From: UBA10649 sp965278965
Lineage (GTDB): Bacteria > Actinomycetota > Actinomycetes > S36-B12
Length of the DNA: 64,000 nucleotides
Assembly (NCBI GenBank): GCA_965278965.1
Contig: OZ257127.1
Span: 2,232,001-2,296,000, forward strand
Reading direction: 5' to 3'
Shown: positions 29,487-36,985 of the stretch, piece by piece
Numbering within the stretch: position 1 is the first letter of the stretch
How the letters are laid out: each line of letters begins with the position of its first letter
Program-made: the position numbers and the translations under genes
Notes under the pieces: model-generated
Databases searched by the model: none
What the model was told of the DNA's origin: nothing
The model's input: the letters and a program-made list of their open reading frames with translations, nothing else

Positions 29487-29595
29487 GGAGCGGTCTCGGC
29501 CGCCCGGTCACATTGCTCGGTCCGACCTTCGACGGCCGGTCGAGAGGCGCCAGGGTTACAGGTGGCTATGAATCCGCTGTGATTGTCGCCGTAGG

Positions 29596-29634
29596 GTTTG
29601 ATCACGGCACAACTTGGTGTAAGAGTGGTCAAAC
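29596..29634 (+). promoter_or_regulatory. bldC promoter region with inverted repeat
   Basis: GTTTGATCAC (29596-29605) and GTGGTCAAAC (29625-29634) form a 9-of-10 inverted repeat with a 19-nt spacer. TTGATC (29598-29603) and TAAGAG (29620-29625) sit 16 bp apart and could be the minus-35 and minus-10 elements, so the repeat would frame the promoter. A regulator site is likely; its owner is unknown. Confidence 0.5.
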
Positions 29635-29685
29635 GCGCCGAAACCGGGCGGCTCGGCAAGCGGGGGCTACGGAGGTCAAAGTCTG

Positions 29686-29907
29686 ATGAGTTCGCACGCA
29701 GGCGAGTCGGAGCACCTGCTGACGCCGGCGGAGGTTGCGGCCCTGTTCCGGGTCGACCCCAAGACGGTCACCCGCTGGGCCAAGGCAGGGAAGCTCACGA
29801 GCATCAGGACCCTCGGTGGCCACCGCCGCTACCGCTCGTCCGAGGTGCACGCTCTTCTCGAGGCGAACACGCCGACCCGTCGGCTGGACATCCCGGCCGC
29901 CGGCTAG
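29686..29907 (+). CDS. bldC: BldC-type developmental transcriptional regulator (small MerR-like)
   Basis: This 73-residue protein is essentially a single winged helix-turn-helix: LLTPAEVAALFRVDPKTVTR followed by WAKAGKLTSIRTLGGHRRYR. That is close to identical to BldC as I recall it from Streptomyces, where it binds head-to-tail on direct repeats and controls the onset of development. The downstream plsC-like gene starts 3 bp after its stop. Upstream lie an inverted repeat and a plausible promoter. In non-sporulating actinobacteria the target set is unknown. Confidence 0.93.
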   Translation: MSSHAGESEHLLTPAEVAALFRVDPKTVTRWAKAGKLTSIRTLGGHRRYRSSEVHALLEANTPTRRLDIPAAG

Positions 29908-29910
29908 TCG

Positions 29911-30684
29911 GTGGCCGAGTTCGTCTACCGGCCCGTCATCGGGGCCGCCAAGACCTTGTTCGCGGCCCTCGGGCTGAAGGTGGACATGGTCGGCGAGGAG
30001 AACGTGCCCCTCACCGGCGGCGCGATCCTGGCGATCAACCACACGAGCTACCTCGACTTCGCGCTCGGCGGCCTGCCCGCCGACCGGCGTGGCCACCGCC
30101 TGGTCCGCTTCATGGCCAAGGACGGGATCTTCCGCCACCCGGTCGCCGGACCCCTCATGCGCGGGATGCACCACATCCCGGTCGACCGCGATGCCGGCTC
30201 CGCCGCGTTCCGCGACGCCGTCGCAGCGTTGCGTGCAGGCGAGCTCGTCGGCATCTTCCCCGAGGCCACGATGAGCCGGTCGCTGGAGATCAAGGAGATC
30301 AAGAACGGCGCCGTCCGCATCGCACGCACCGCGAACGTGCCGCTCATCCCGATGATCATCTTCGGCGGCCACCGGCTCCTGTCGTACGGCCATCGCGACC
30401 TGTCCCGGGGCCGGCGGATCGTCATCACGGTCGGCGAGCCGCTGCCGGTGCCGCGGGGCGTCGACCCCGACGTCACGACCCAGGCGCTGCACGACCGGCT
30501 TGCTGAGCTGCTCGACGCGTCGATCGCCCGGTACCCGGACAAGCCGCCCGGTGCCTGGTGGATCCCGGCGCGCTTCGGCGGAAGCGCACCCACGCCGGAG
30601 GAGGCGCTGGCCATCGAGGAGCGCATCCGCGTGGAGAAGGCGGCGAAGTCGCAGGACGCGAAGGGCACGCTGGACGCGTCCTAG
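29911..30684 (+). CDS. 1-acyl-sn-glycerol-3-phosphate acyltransferase family protein (PlsC-like)
   Basis: It moves an acyl chain onto lysophosphatidic acid or a related acceptor at the membrane. The 257-residue protein has the catalytic HX4D motif NHTSYLD with His44 and Asp49. FMAKDGIFRHPVAGPLMRG, the substrate motif IFPEATMS and IFGGHRLL complete the four acyltransferase blocks. The GTG start lies 3 bp after bldC, so the pair shares a transcript. The C-terminal 40 residues are charged and variable. Confidence 0.88.
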   Translation: MAEFVYRPVIGAAKTLFAALGLKVDMVGEENVPLTGGAILAINHTSYLDFALGGLPADRRGHRLVRFMAKDGIFRHPVAGPLMRGMHHIPVDRDAGSAAFRDAVAALRAGELVGIFPEATMSRSLEIKEIKNGAVRIARTANVPLIPMIIFGGHRLLSYGHRDLSRGRRIVITVGEPLPVPRGVDPDVTTQALHDRLAELLDASIARYPDKPPGAWWIPARFGGSAPTPEEALAIEERIRVEKAAKSQDAKGTLDAS

Positions 30685-30717
30685 CCGGCTGTCGTCGTCG
30701 GTGACCGACTGCCACGC

Positions 30718-31500
30718 TCAGAGTCTCTCCTGCCCGGCCAGGGTCAGGACGTCGACGCCGTCATCGGTGATGGCGATGGTGTACTCGCTGTGCGCCGTAC
30801 GGCAGCCGGTCGCGCTTCGCAGCGTCCAGCCGTCGGCGTCGGTGACGAGCTGCGCGGTGTCGACCATGACCCACGGCTCCAGCGCCAGCAGCAGCCCTGG
30901 GCGGAGCCGGTAGCCGCGCCCGGGTCGCCCGGTGTTCGGGACGTGCGGGTCCTGGTGCATCGTCGAGCCGATGCCGTGGCCGCCGAACTCCGTGTTGATC
31001 GGGTATCCCGCCTCGTGGAGGACCGAGCCGATGGCGTGCGCGAGGTCCCCGATGCGGGCGTCGGGTCCGGCCGCGGCGATGCCGGCGCGCAGCGCGCGTT
31101 CGGTCGTCGCGATCAGCGCGACGCTCTCTGGCGGGGCGGCGTCGCCCACGATGAAGCTGATGGCCGCGTCGGCGGCTACGCCGCCTTTGATGACCGCGAG
31201 GTCGAGTGACAGCAGGTCGCCGTTCGCCAGGGTGTAGTCGTGCGGCAGCCCGTGGAGCACGGCGTCGTTGACCGACGTGCAGATGTAGTGGCCGAATGGC
31301 CCGCGCCCGAAGGCCGGCGCGTAGTCGACGTAGCAGGACTGCGCCCCGGCTTCGACGATCATGCGATGGGCCCACGCGTCGATGTCCAGCAGGTTCGTGC
31401 CGACGCAGGTGCGGGCCTTGAGCGTGTGCAGGATGTCGGCGACGAGCGCGCCGGCGTCCTTCGCGTGCCGCAGCTGGGTGGGGTTCAGGATCTCGATCAT
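30718..31500 (-). CDS. map: Type I methionine aminopeptidase
   Basis: It removes the starting methionine from new proteins. The 260-residue metallopeptidase shows VNDAVLHGLPHDYTLANGDL, LSLDLAVIKGG with a metal-binding Asp, GGHGIGSTMHQDPHVPN with the metal His, and LALEPWVMVD with Glu. There is no N-terminal zinc-finger extension. An SD-like GAAGAGG lies just before the ATG. It is divergent from a single-domain XRE regulator with tandem TATCCCGGT sites between them, so this copy may be regulated rather than the housekeeping one. Confidence 0.92.
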   Translation of the reverse strand: MIEILNPTQLRHAKDAGALVADILHTLKARTCVGTNLLDIDAWAHRMIVEAGAQSCYVDYAPAFGRGPFGHYICTSVNDAVLHGLPHDYTLANGDLLSLDLAVIKGGVAADAAISFIVGDAAPPESVALIATTERALRAGIAAAGPDARIGDLAHAIGSVLHEAGYPINTEFGGHGIGSTMHQDPHVPNTGRPGRGYRLRPGLLLALEPWVMVDTAQLVTDADGWTLRSATGCRTAHSEYTIAITDDGVDVLTLAGQERL

Positions 31501-31524
31501 GCAGCCTCTTCATCGGCCAATAAG

Positions 31525-31547
31525 TATCCCGGTCATGTTATCCCGGT
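31525..31547. promoter_or_regulatory. Tandem TATCCCGGT operator candidate between map and XRE gene
   Basis: TATCCCGGT occurs at 31525-31533 and again at 31539-31547, a direct repeat with 14-bp period. It lies just upstream of the TAGAAT minus-10 of the XRE gene and within the map 5' region, a good position for the XRE protein to control both genes. Confidence 0.5.
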
Positions 31548-31549
31548 AT

Positions 31550-31555
31550 TAGAAT
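31550..31555 (+). promoter_or_regulatory. Minus-10 hexamer TAGAAT of leaderless XRE gene
   Basis: TAGAAT ends 7 bp before the ATG at 31563. The gene has no SD sequence. Confidence 0.6.
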
Positions 31556-31562
31556 CCCAGCC

Positions 31563-31808
31563 ATGGTCAGGCTGCCGCTCAGTCCCGCCGAGGTCGATCG
31601 GGGGCGCCGACTGGGCGCACTCCTGAGACTGGCTCGCGGGGAGCGGTCGATGCTCAGCACCGCGCTGGCGGCCGGTGTGTCCCCGGAGACCCTCCGGAAG
31701 ATCGAGTCCGGGCGCGTTGCGACCCCGGCCTTCGCGACCGTCGCGGCGATAGCCGGTGTCCTCGGTCTTTCCCTTGACGATGCCTGGTCGGAGATCAACG
31801 GGTCGTAG
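31563..31808 (+). CDS. Single-domain XRE-family helix-turn-helix regulator
   Basis: This 81-residue protein is one Cro/C1-type DNA-binding domain: RRLGALLRLARGERSMLSTA, AAGVSPETLRKIESGRVATP and FATVAAIAGVLGLSLDDAW. There is no sensor domain. It is divergent from map across 62 bp with tandem TATCCCGGT repeats, and probably represses itself and perhaps map. It ends 34 bp before the convergent SulP gene. An antitoxin role has no support, as no toxin lies beside it. Confidence 0.82.
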   Translation: MVRLPLSPAEVDRGRRLGALLRLARGERSMLSTALAAGVSPETLRKIESGRVATPAFATVAAIAGVLGLSLDDAWSEINGS

Positions 31809-31842
31809 GCGGAGGGCCCGCCTGGTCGCGCCGCCGCGTTGC

Positions 31843-33531
31843 TCAGGCCGACGGGTGGTGCCGGCCCCAGTCCTCGTAGGCGGCGACGGCCACGGGCAGG
31901 GTCGGGAAGATCCGGCTGGCCCCGATGCGTCCGGCGACTCCGTGGGCGCGCAGCAGGTCGGCCACTTCGGACTTGACCCGCACCAGCGCGAGCTCGACCC
32001 CCAGCCCCTCGCATCGCTGCCGGACCTCTTCGAGGGCGTCCGCCCCCGTGATGTCGATCTCGGTGTTCCCCTCCATGTTCAGCAGGAACCACCGCGCGGG
32101 CGGGTCGGTCGCGTCGAGCGCGGCCAGGCAGCGGCTCACGAAGTCGTCGGCGTTGGCGAAGAACAGCGGCGAGTCATACCGGAAGACGACCAGGCCGGGG
32201 ATCACGCGCGCCGTCGGGTAGTCCTCGACGTCGTGCCAGCCCGCGACGCCGTCCGGCTGGCCGAGGACGGCGGCGTGTGGCCGCGCGACCCGGGTGAGGA
32301 GCTCGATGACCGACAAGGCGATGGCGGCCAGGACCCCGTAGAGGATGTCGAGCAGCAGGACGGCCGCTGTCGCGCTCAGGGCGATGGCGAGCTCGCGCGA
32401 GCGGAACGCCCACAGCCGGCGGAACTCGGCGACGTCGATCAGGCGGATCGCCGCGTAGACGACGAGGCCGCCGAGTGCGGCCGTCGGGAACGCGCCGATC
32501 ACCGGCGCCAGGACGAGGACCGAGGCGATCGTCAGAGCCGCCGCGACGAGCGAGTAGAGCTGCGAGCTCGCGCCGCTGCCCTCGGCGATGACGGTGCGGC
32601 TGGCGCTGGAGCTGACGGGGAAGCCCCCGACCAGCGCGGAACCGGCGTTGGCCCCGCCCAGGGCGAGGAACTCCCGGTTGTTGTGGACGCGTTCGCCGCG
32701 TCGGCTGGCGAAGGCCCGCGACGTCAGCAGGTTGTCGGCGTACCCGACGACGAAGATGCCGACGGCCGGCAACGCCAGGAGCTGCAGGTCGCTGAGCGAG
32801 ACGGATGGGAGGCCGACGTGGACCCCCGAGAACGAGACCTCGCCGACCGTCCGGATCCCCTTCTGCGACAGGTCGAACATCCACGTGACGGCAGTCGCCA
32901 GGAGCATGACGGCCAGCGGCACCGGGAGGCGGGGGAACAGGCGGGAGAGAACCAGGAGCAGGGCCGTCGTGCCAAGCCCCATCGTGACGGTCGGCCACGA
33001 CACGCCGTCGTCCACGACGTTGGTCGCGAACGACCGCACGATCTGCAAGAACGTGTCGCCGGCAGTGTCGACGCCGGTGAGCTTGCCGAGCTGGCTGCCG
33101 ATCATGATGACGGCGACGCCGGCCATGTATCCGACCAGGACCGGCTTCGAGAGCAGGTCGCCGATGAACCCGAGCCGAAGGATCCCGGACAGCAGCGCGT
33201 ACGCGGCGACGAGAAGCGCGAGTCCGGCGGCGAGCGCGGCGTAGCGTGCGCTGTCGCCGAGGGCGAGCGGTGCGAGCGCGGCGGCCGTCATCAGGGCAGT
33301 CGTCGACTCCGGGCCGACCGACAGCAGCCGCGAGGAGCCGATGAGCGCGTACACGACCAGCGTCACGGCGACCACGATCAGCCCGGTCTGAGCCGGGAGC
33401 CCGGCGAGCGCGGCGTAGGCCATGACCTGCGGGATGAGGTAGGCCGTGACCGTCACCCCGCCGACGAGGTCGCCGCGCAGGTCGCGTCGGTCGTAGTGCA
33501 GCAGGCGCAGCACGCCGACGTCGCGGAACAT
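31843..33531 (-). CDS. SulP-family inorganic anion transporter with STAS domain
   Basis: This 562-residue membrane protein probably takes up sulfate, bicarbonate or another anion. The N-terminal part begins LRGDLVGGVTVTAYLIPQVM then AYAALAGLPAQTGL, the SulP signature. About 10-14 membrane segments follow. The cytosolic C-terminus (about residue 430 on) is a STAS domain with VIPGLVVFRYDSPLFFANAD and NMEGNTEIDITGADALEEV. TAGCGT lies 6 bp before the ATG on the minus strand. Substrate is uncertain and no carbonic anhydrase is adjacent. Confidence 0.9.
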   Translation of the reverse strand: MFRDVGVLRLLHYDRRDLRGDLVGGVTVTAYLIPQVMAYAALAGLPAQTGLIVVAVTLVVYALIGSSRLLSVGPESTTALMTAAALAPLALGDSARYAALAAGLALLVAAYALLSGILRLGFIGDLLSKPVLVGYMAGVAVIMIGSQLGKLTGVDTAGDTFLQIVRSFATNVVDDGVSWPTVTMGLGTTALLLVLSRLFPRLPVPLAVMLLATAVTWMFDLSQKGIRTVGEVSFSGVHVGLPSVSLSDLQLLALPAVGIFVVGYADNLLTSRAFASRRGERVHNNREFLALGGANAGSALVGGFPVSSSASRTVIAEGSGASSQLYSLVAAALTIASVLVLAPVIGAFPTAALGGLVVYAAIRLIDVAEFRRLWAFRSRELAIALSATAAVLLLDILYGVLAAIALSVIELLTRVARPHAAVLGQPDGVAGWHDVEDYPTARVIPGLVVFRYDSPLFFANADDFVSRCLAALDATDPPARWFLLNMEGNTEIDITGADALEEVRQRCEGLGVELALVRVKSEVADLLRAHGVAGRIGASRIFPTLPVAVAAYEDWGRHHPSA

Positions 33532-33537
33532 GTCGTC

Positions 33538-33543
33538 ACGCTA
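33538..33543 (-). promoter_or_regulatory. Minus-10 hexamer TAGCGT of leaderless SulP gene
   Basis: On the minus strand TAGCGT ends 6 bp before the SulP ATG. It lies only 12 bp from the divergent TACGTT of the DinB gene, so the two promoters overlap back to back. Confidence 0.55.
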
Positions 33544-33555
33544 GGCGGTGGCGGA

Positions 33556-33561
33556 TACGTT
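33556..33561 (+). promoter_or_regulatory. Minus-10 hexamer TACGTT of leaderless DinB gene
   Basis: TACGTT ends 7 bp before the ATG at 33569 and supports that start over a GTG at 33548. Confidence 0.55.
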
Positions 33562-33568
33562 TCGCGGC

Positions 33569-34114
33569 ATGAGTGTTCCCCCCGCGGACGACAAGGACTG
33601 GACCTGGGTGCTCGAGCGCGCCTGCCCGGAGTGCGGGTTCGACGCGAGTGCCGCTGGCCGTGACGACCTGGTGCCGCTGGTGGCTCGGGTCGGCGGCCGC
33701 TGGGCCGAGGCGTGGCGAGGTGCCGTACGACCGCGCGACCGGCCCGAGCCCCTGGTCTGGTCGCCCCTGGAGTACGCGTGCCACGTGCGCGACGTGCTCG
33801 ATCTCGCGGTGTACCGCACGTCGCTCATGCGTGACGAGGACGACCCGGTCTTCGCCAACTGGGACCAGGACGTGACAGCAGTCGAGTCGGACTACGCCGG
33901 CACGGACCCGTCGGTCGTCGCGCCGGCTCTGGCCGTGGCCACCGACGCCTACGTCACGGTCCTGAGCGGGCTGCCGGACGACGCCTGGGACCGGCCAGGC
34001 CGCCGCAGCAACGGCAGCGTCTTCACCGTCGACTCGTTCACGCGCTACGTCCTGCACGACCTCGTGCATCACCTCACGGACGTCACGGGCGACCGCTGGG
34101 TGCCCGCGACGTAG
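33569..34114 (+). CDS. DinB-like / mycothiol-dependent-enzyme-fold protein
   Basis: This 181-residue protein has the DinB/YfiT four-helix-bundle pattern. EPLVWSPLEYACHVRDVLDL carries the first metal-type His, and FTRYVLHDLVHHLTDV holds a C-terminal histidine cluster. Relatives include mycothiol- and bacillithiol-dependent transferases, but many are of unknown function. A CPECGFDA segment near the N-terminus is typical of the actinobacterial subgroup. It converges on ppk2. Confidence 0.78.
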   Translation: MSVPPADDKDWTWVLERACPECGFDASAAGRDDLVPLVARVGGRWAEAWRGAVRPRDRPEPLVWSPLEYACHVRDVLDLAVYRTSLMRDEDDPVFANWDQDVTAVESDYAGTDPSVVAPALAVATDAYVTVLSGLPDDAWDRPGRRSNGSVFTVDSFTRYVLHDLVHHLTDVTGDRWVPAT

Positions 34115-34126
34115 GTGTCCGTCGGC

Positions 34127-34978
34127 TCAGGCGTGGCCGTCGTCGTGCGCGGCCAGCAGCTCGGCGGCGTGGTCGGGCACGTAGTGGCTCAGCTCGCGCG
34201 GGGGCCGCTCGTACCCGGTCGACGCCGGACGCTTGGGCAGCTCGAGCGGCGGCCGGGTCGCGGCGAAGTACGGGATCGTGCTGAGCAGGTGGTGGATCAT
34301 GTTCAGCCGCGCCCGGCGCTTGTCGTCGCCCTCGACGACGAACCACGGGGCCTCCGGGATGTCGGTGTGGACGAACATCTCGTCCTTGGCGCGGGAGTAG
34401 TCCTCCCACCGCGTGATCGACTCCAGGTCCATCGGGGACAGCTTCCACTGGCGCATCGGGTCCTGCAGCCGTGAACGGAAGCGGGCCTCCTGCTCCGCAT
34501 CGCTCACGCTGAACCAGTACTTGCGCAGGATGATGCCGTCCTCGACGAGAAGGCGCTCGAAGATCGGCGCCTGGTGCAGGAAGCGGCGGTACTCGTCGGG
34601 CGTGCAGAACCCCATGACCCGCTCGACGCCCGCGCGGTTGTACCAGGACCGGTCGAAGAGCCGGATCTCTCCGCCGGCGGGCAGCTGCTCGACGTACCGC
34701 TGGAAGTACCACTCGGTGCGCTGCCGTTCGCTGGGCGTCGGCAGGGCGACGATGCCGGCGACGCGCGGGTTCAGGTACTCGGTGACGCGCTTGATCGTCG
34801 AGCCCTTGCCGGCGGCGTCGCGCCCCTCGAAGACCACCACGAGGCGGGCACCCTCAAGGCGTACCCACTCCTGGAGCTTCACGAGCTCGGCCTGCAGCCG
34901 GTAGAGCTCACGCTCGTACAGCTTCTTCGGGATGCGCTCGGCCGCAGCAGGCGCGCCCTCGTCGTGCTTCTTGGTCAC
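34127..34978 (-). CDS. ppk2: Polyphosphate kinase 2
   Basis: It transfers phosphate between polyphosphate and nucleoside di- or monophosphates. The 283-residue single-domain protein has Walker A EGRDAAGKGS at residues 51-60 and Walker B-like RLFDRSWYNRAG. The lid WKLSPMDLESITRWEDY is followed by WFVVEGDDKRRARLN. The single-domain size and lid sequence resemble class I PPK2 enzymes (ADP/GDP to ATP/GTP), an inference. The GTG start is read from the minus strand. CAGACT lies 6 bp upstream, a weak leaderless minus-10. The phosphate island is about 17 kb away. Confidence 0.92.
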   Translation of the reverse strand: MTKKHDEGAPAAAERIPKKLYERELYRLQAELVKLQEWVRLEGARLVVVFEGRDAAGKGSTIKRVTEYLNPRVAGIVALPTPSERQRTEWYFQRYVEQLPAGGEIRLFDRSWYNRAGVERVMGFCTPDEYRRFLHQAPIFERLLVEDGIILRKYWFSVSDAEQEARFRSRLQDPMRQWKLSPMDLESITRWEDYSRAKDEMFVHTDIPEAPWFVVEGDDKRRARLNMIHHLLSTIPYFAATRPPLELPKRPASTGYERPPRELSHYVPDHAAELLAAHDDGHA

Positions 34979-35068
34979 GGTCGGAGTCTGTCACCCGGAT
35001 GGCTGCGCTCGCGTGCCAGCGCCGATGGCCGCGGGCCGAGTCCGTGGCATGGCGCGCCTACCACGGCG

Positions 35069-35086
35069 GCTGTGAGTTGGCTGTGA
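35069..35086. promoter_or_regulatory. PhoP-type direct repeat GCTGTGA-N4-GCTGTGA
   Basis: GCTGTGA at 35069-35075 and 35080-35086 are exact copies separated by GTTG. On the minus strand this reads TCACAGC-N4-TCACAGC, the direct-repeat consensus I know for PhoP of Mycobacterium tuberculosis (OmpR-type response regulator). It lies about 117 bp upstream of the membrane protein at 35203 and within the ppk2 upstream region. Confidence 0.55.
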
Positions 35087-35202
35087 GTGCTTGCAATCCC
35101 TGACATTCCTCGAACGTGGATCACTCGCGCGACTGACCTTCCGCGAGCAGGCTGGGCTCGGACGCCCGGCCTACGCCGGCACGACCTAGGAGGTACCACG
35201 CG

Positions 35203-35850
35203 ATGACCACGACCCCCGAGAACGGACCCGAGCCGACGCCCAACTCGGCACCGGCACCGGACATGACGCCCACGGAGGCCCTCGTCGTGCACGAGCAGCC
35301 GCCGTCAGCGGGAGCAACGGCAGCCGGTTCCGCGCCCGCAGTCGCCGCGACGGCGAAGAGCGGCAACCAGACCCGGACGATCCTCGAGATCGTCGGTGGC
35401 GTGGTCGCCCTCGGGGCCGTTGCCGTAGCCGGCGTCATCGGGTTCGTGTTCGGCTACGCGGTACGCGACCACGGCCACGACCGCGACGGGGTGTCGCTGG
35501 CCCGCGCGTTCGGCGACGACGGCCCCGGACGTGGTGGCGCGGACCAGGACGACCGAGGCGGCTGGGGCCGGGGCATGCGTCCGTCCCTGCCGTTCGACTC
35601 GAACGACCAGGGCCTGGGCATGGGCATGCGTCAAGGCCCCGGCGGCGACTGGGGCCAGGGCTGGGGCTTCGGCGGTCAGGACGGCATGCCGGGCTTCGGC
35701 AGCCAGGACGGCATGCCCGGCTTCGGCGGTCAGGACGGCACTGCCCCGTCGCTGCCCGGGCCGGACACCACTGCGCCGGACACCACTGCGCCGGACAGCG
35801 CGCCTACAGCGCCCGACACCACCGCGCCCACGGCGCCGGGCGGCAGCTGA
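35203..35850 (+). CDS. Single-pass membrane protein with glycine-rich tandem repeats
   Basis: This 215-residue protein is not a recognised family. The first 55 residues are proline/alanine/threonine-rich. A membrane segment spans about residues 60-85 (ILEIVGGVVALGAVAVAGVI). The rest is outside or inside the membrane and is of low complexity: RRG/D-rich, then GFGGQDGMP-type 9-residue repeats, then TAPDTTAPD repeats. A strong SD, AGGAGG, precedes the ATG. Two GCTGTGA boxes upstream suggest control by a two-component regulator. Base composition resembles the neighbours. Function unknown; a stress or envelope protein is possible. Confidence 0.7.
   Translation: MTTTPENGPEPTPNSAPAPDMTPTEALVVHEQPPSAGATAAGSAPAVAATAKSGNQTRTILEIVGGVVALGAVAVAGVIGFVFGYAVRDHGHDRDGVSLARAFGDDGPGRGGADQDDRGGWGRGMRPSLPFDSNDQGLGMGMRQGPGGDWGQGWGFGGQDGMPGFGSQDGMPGFGGQDGTAPSLPGPDTTAPDTTAPDSAPTAPDTTAPTAPGGS
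35665..35739 (+). repeat. In-frame tandem 27-bp repeat
   Basis: Nearly three copies of a 27-bp unit encode GFGGQDGMP, GFGSQDGMP and GFGGQDG within the membrane protein. Copy number may vary between strains. Confidence 0.75.
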
Positions 35851-35907
35851 CCGCCCGAGCAGCCGACCAGGTCGCCGAGAAGTCTTCCCAGCGCGGTTCC
35901 TGGTGCC

Positions 35908-35913
35908 TACCGT
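35908..35913 (+). promoter_or_regulatory. Minus-10 hexamer TACCGT of leaderless BNR gene
   Basis: TACCGT ends 6 bp before the ATG at 35920. Confidence 0.55.
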
Positions 35914-35919
35914 TGGGCG

Positions 35920-36984
35920 ATGCAGATCGCGATAGGCACGCGCAAGGGGTTGTGGCGAGCGGAGCGGACCGACGGCACCTGGCAGGTGACGCAGCCGTTG
36001 CGGCAGATGGCCGAGTTCAGCTCGGTGGCCTTCGTACCGAGAGGCGATGGTGAGCGTCCGCGCCTCGTCGTGGGCGCGCGCAGCTGGTTCTGGGGGCCGT
36101 CGGTCCTGACGAGCGACGACGACGGTGCCACGTGGTCCGATCCCGAGGCCGGCGCCGTGGCCTTCCCCGCCGAGGCCGGTGCGGCCCTCGAGCGGGTGTG
36201 GACCCTGGAACCGGACCCGTACGAGCACGGCGTCGTGTGGGCCGGCTGCGAGCCGCACTCCCTGTGGCGCTCGACCGACGGCGGGCAGTCCTTCGCGCTC
36301 AACCAAGCCCTGTGGGACCACCCGCACCGCGCGGACTGGCGACCCGGCGCGGGCGGGCCGGCCGTGCACACGATCCGGCCCCGGGCCGACGGGTCGATGC
36401 TCGTCGCGATGAGCACGGGCGGGGTGTACCGCAGCGAGGACAAAGTGGGCGGCTGGACGCCGGCCAACCAAGGGATCCGCGTCGAGTTCCAGCCCGACGA
36501 GTACCCGGCGTACGGCCAGTGCGTCCACCGGATCGCGCTGGACTCCGCGGACCAGACCCGGGTCTACGCCCAGAACCACGGCGGGGTCTACCGCTCCGAT
36601 GACTCCGGCGACTCATGGGTGCCGATCATGGATGGCCTTCCTGATGACTTCGGGTTCGTCGTCCTGACGCATCCGTCGCAGGCAGGCACCGCGTGGGTCG
36701 TGCCGATCTCCACCGACACGATGCTGCCGCCCGAGGGCCGGCTGCGGCTGTGGCGGACCGACGACGCCGGCGGCACCTGGCGCGAGGCCGGTGCCGGCCT
36801 GCCGGACTCGTTCTACGGGACCGTCCTGCGCGATGCCGCACACATCGCCGAGGTGGACGGCAGCATCGTCATCGCGTTCGGCACGCGCAACGGGTCCGTG
36901 TTCGCCAGCACCGATGGTGGGGAGTCGTTCGAGCAGGTCGCCGACACCCTCCCCGATGTGCTGTCGGTGCGGGTCGGCGCCTGA
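35920..36984 (+). CDS. BNR/WD40-type beta-propeller glycosidase-like protein
   Basis: This 354-residue soluble protein has repeated BNR (Asp-box-like) units, such as SDDDGATWSDPEAGAVAFP, WRSTDGGQSFALNQ, VYRSDDSGDSWVPIMDGLP, WRTDDAGGTWREAGAGLPD and FASTDGGESFEQVADTLPD. These are the marks of sialidase-fold or WD40/YVTN/BNR-like propellers. It starts IAIGTRKGLWRAERTDG with no signal peptide, so it is cytosolic. A MoaD/ThiS-like protein starts 1 bp after its stop; this pairing recurs in other bacteria as far as I recall. Catalytic activity is unproven. Confidence 0.82.
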   Translation: MQIAIGTRKGLWRAERTDGTWQVTQPLRQMAEFSSVAFVPRGDGERPRLVVGARSWFWGPSVLTSDDDGATWSDPEAGAVAFPAEAGAALERVWTLEPDPYEHGVVWAGCEPHSLWRSTDGGQSFALNQALWDHPHRADWRPGAGGPAVHTIRPRADGSMLVAMSTGGVYRSEDKVGGWTPANQGIRVEFQPDEYPAYGQCVHRIALDSADQTRVYAQNHGGVYRSDDSGDSWVPIMDGLPDDFGFVVLTHPSQAGTAWVVPISTDTMLPPEGRLRLWRTDDAGGTWREAGAGLPDSFYGTVLRDAAHIAEVDGSIVIAFGTRNGSVFASTDGGESFEQVADTLPDVLSVRVGA

Positions 36985-36985
36985 C

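Noticed and set aside
29500..29690. Possible BldC self-binding direct repeats (AATT spaced by 20-22 bp) upstream of bldC
   Set aside because: No pair of AATT elements with that spacing is present; only the inverted repeat at 29596-29634 is supported.
35665..35830. Short tandem repeats as a possible CRISPR or minisatellite
   Set aside because: They are in-frame, code for glycine-rich and TAPD repeats, and lack spacers, so they are protein low-complexity repeats.
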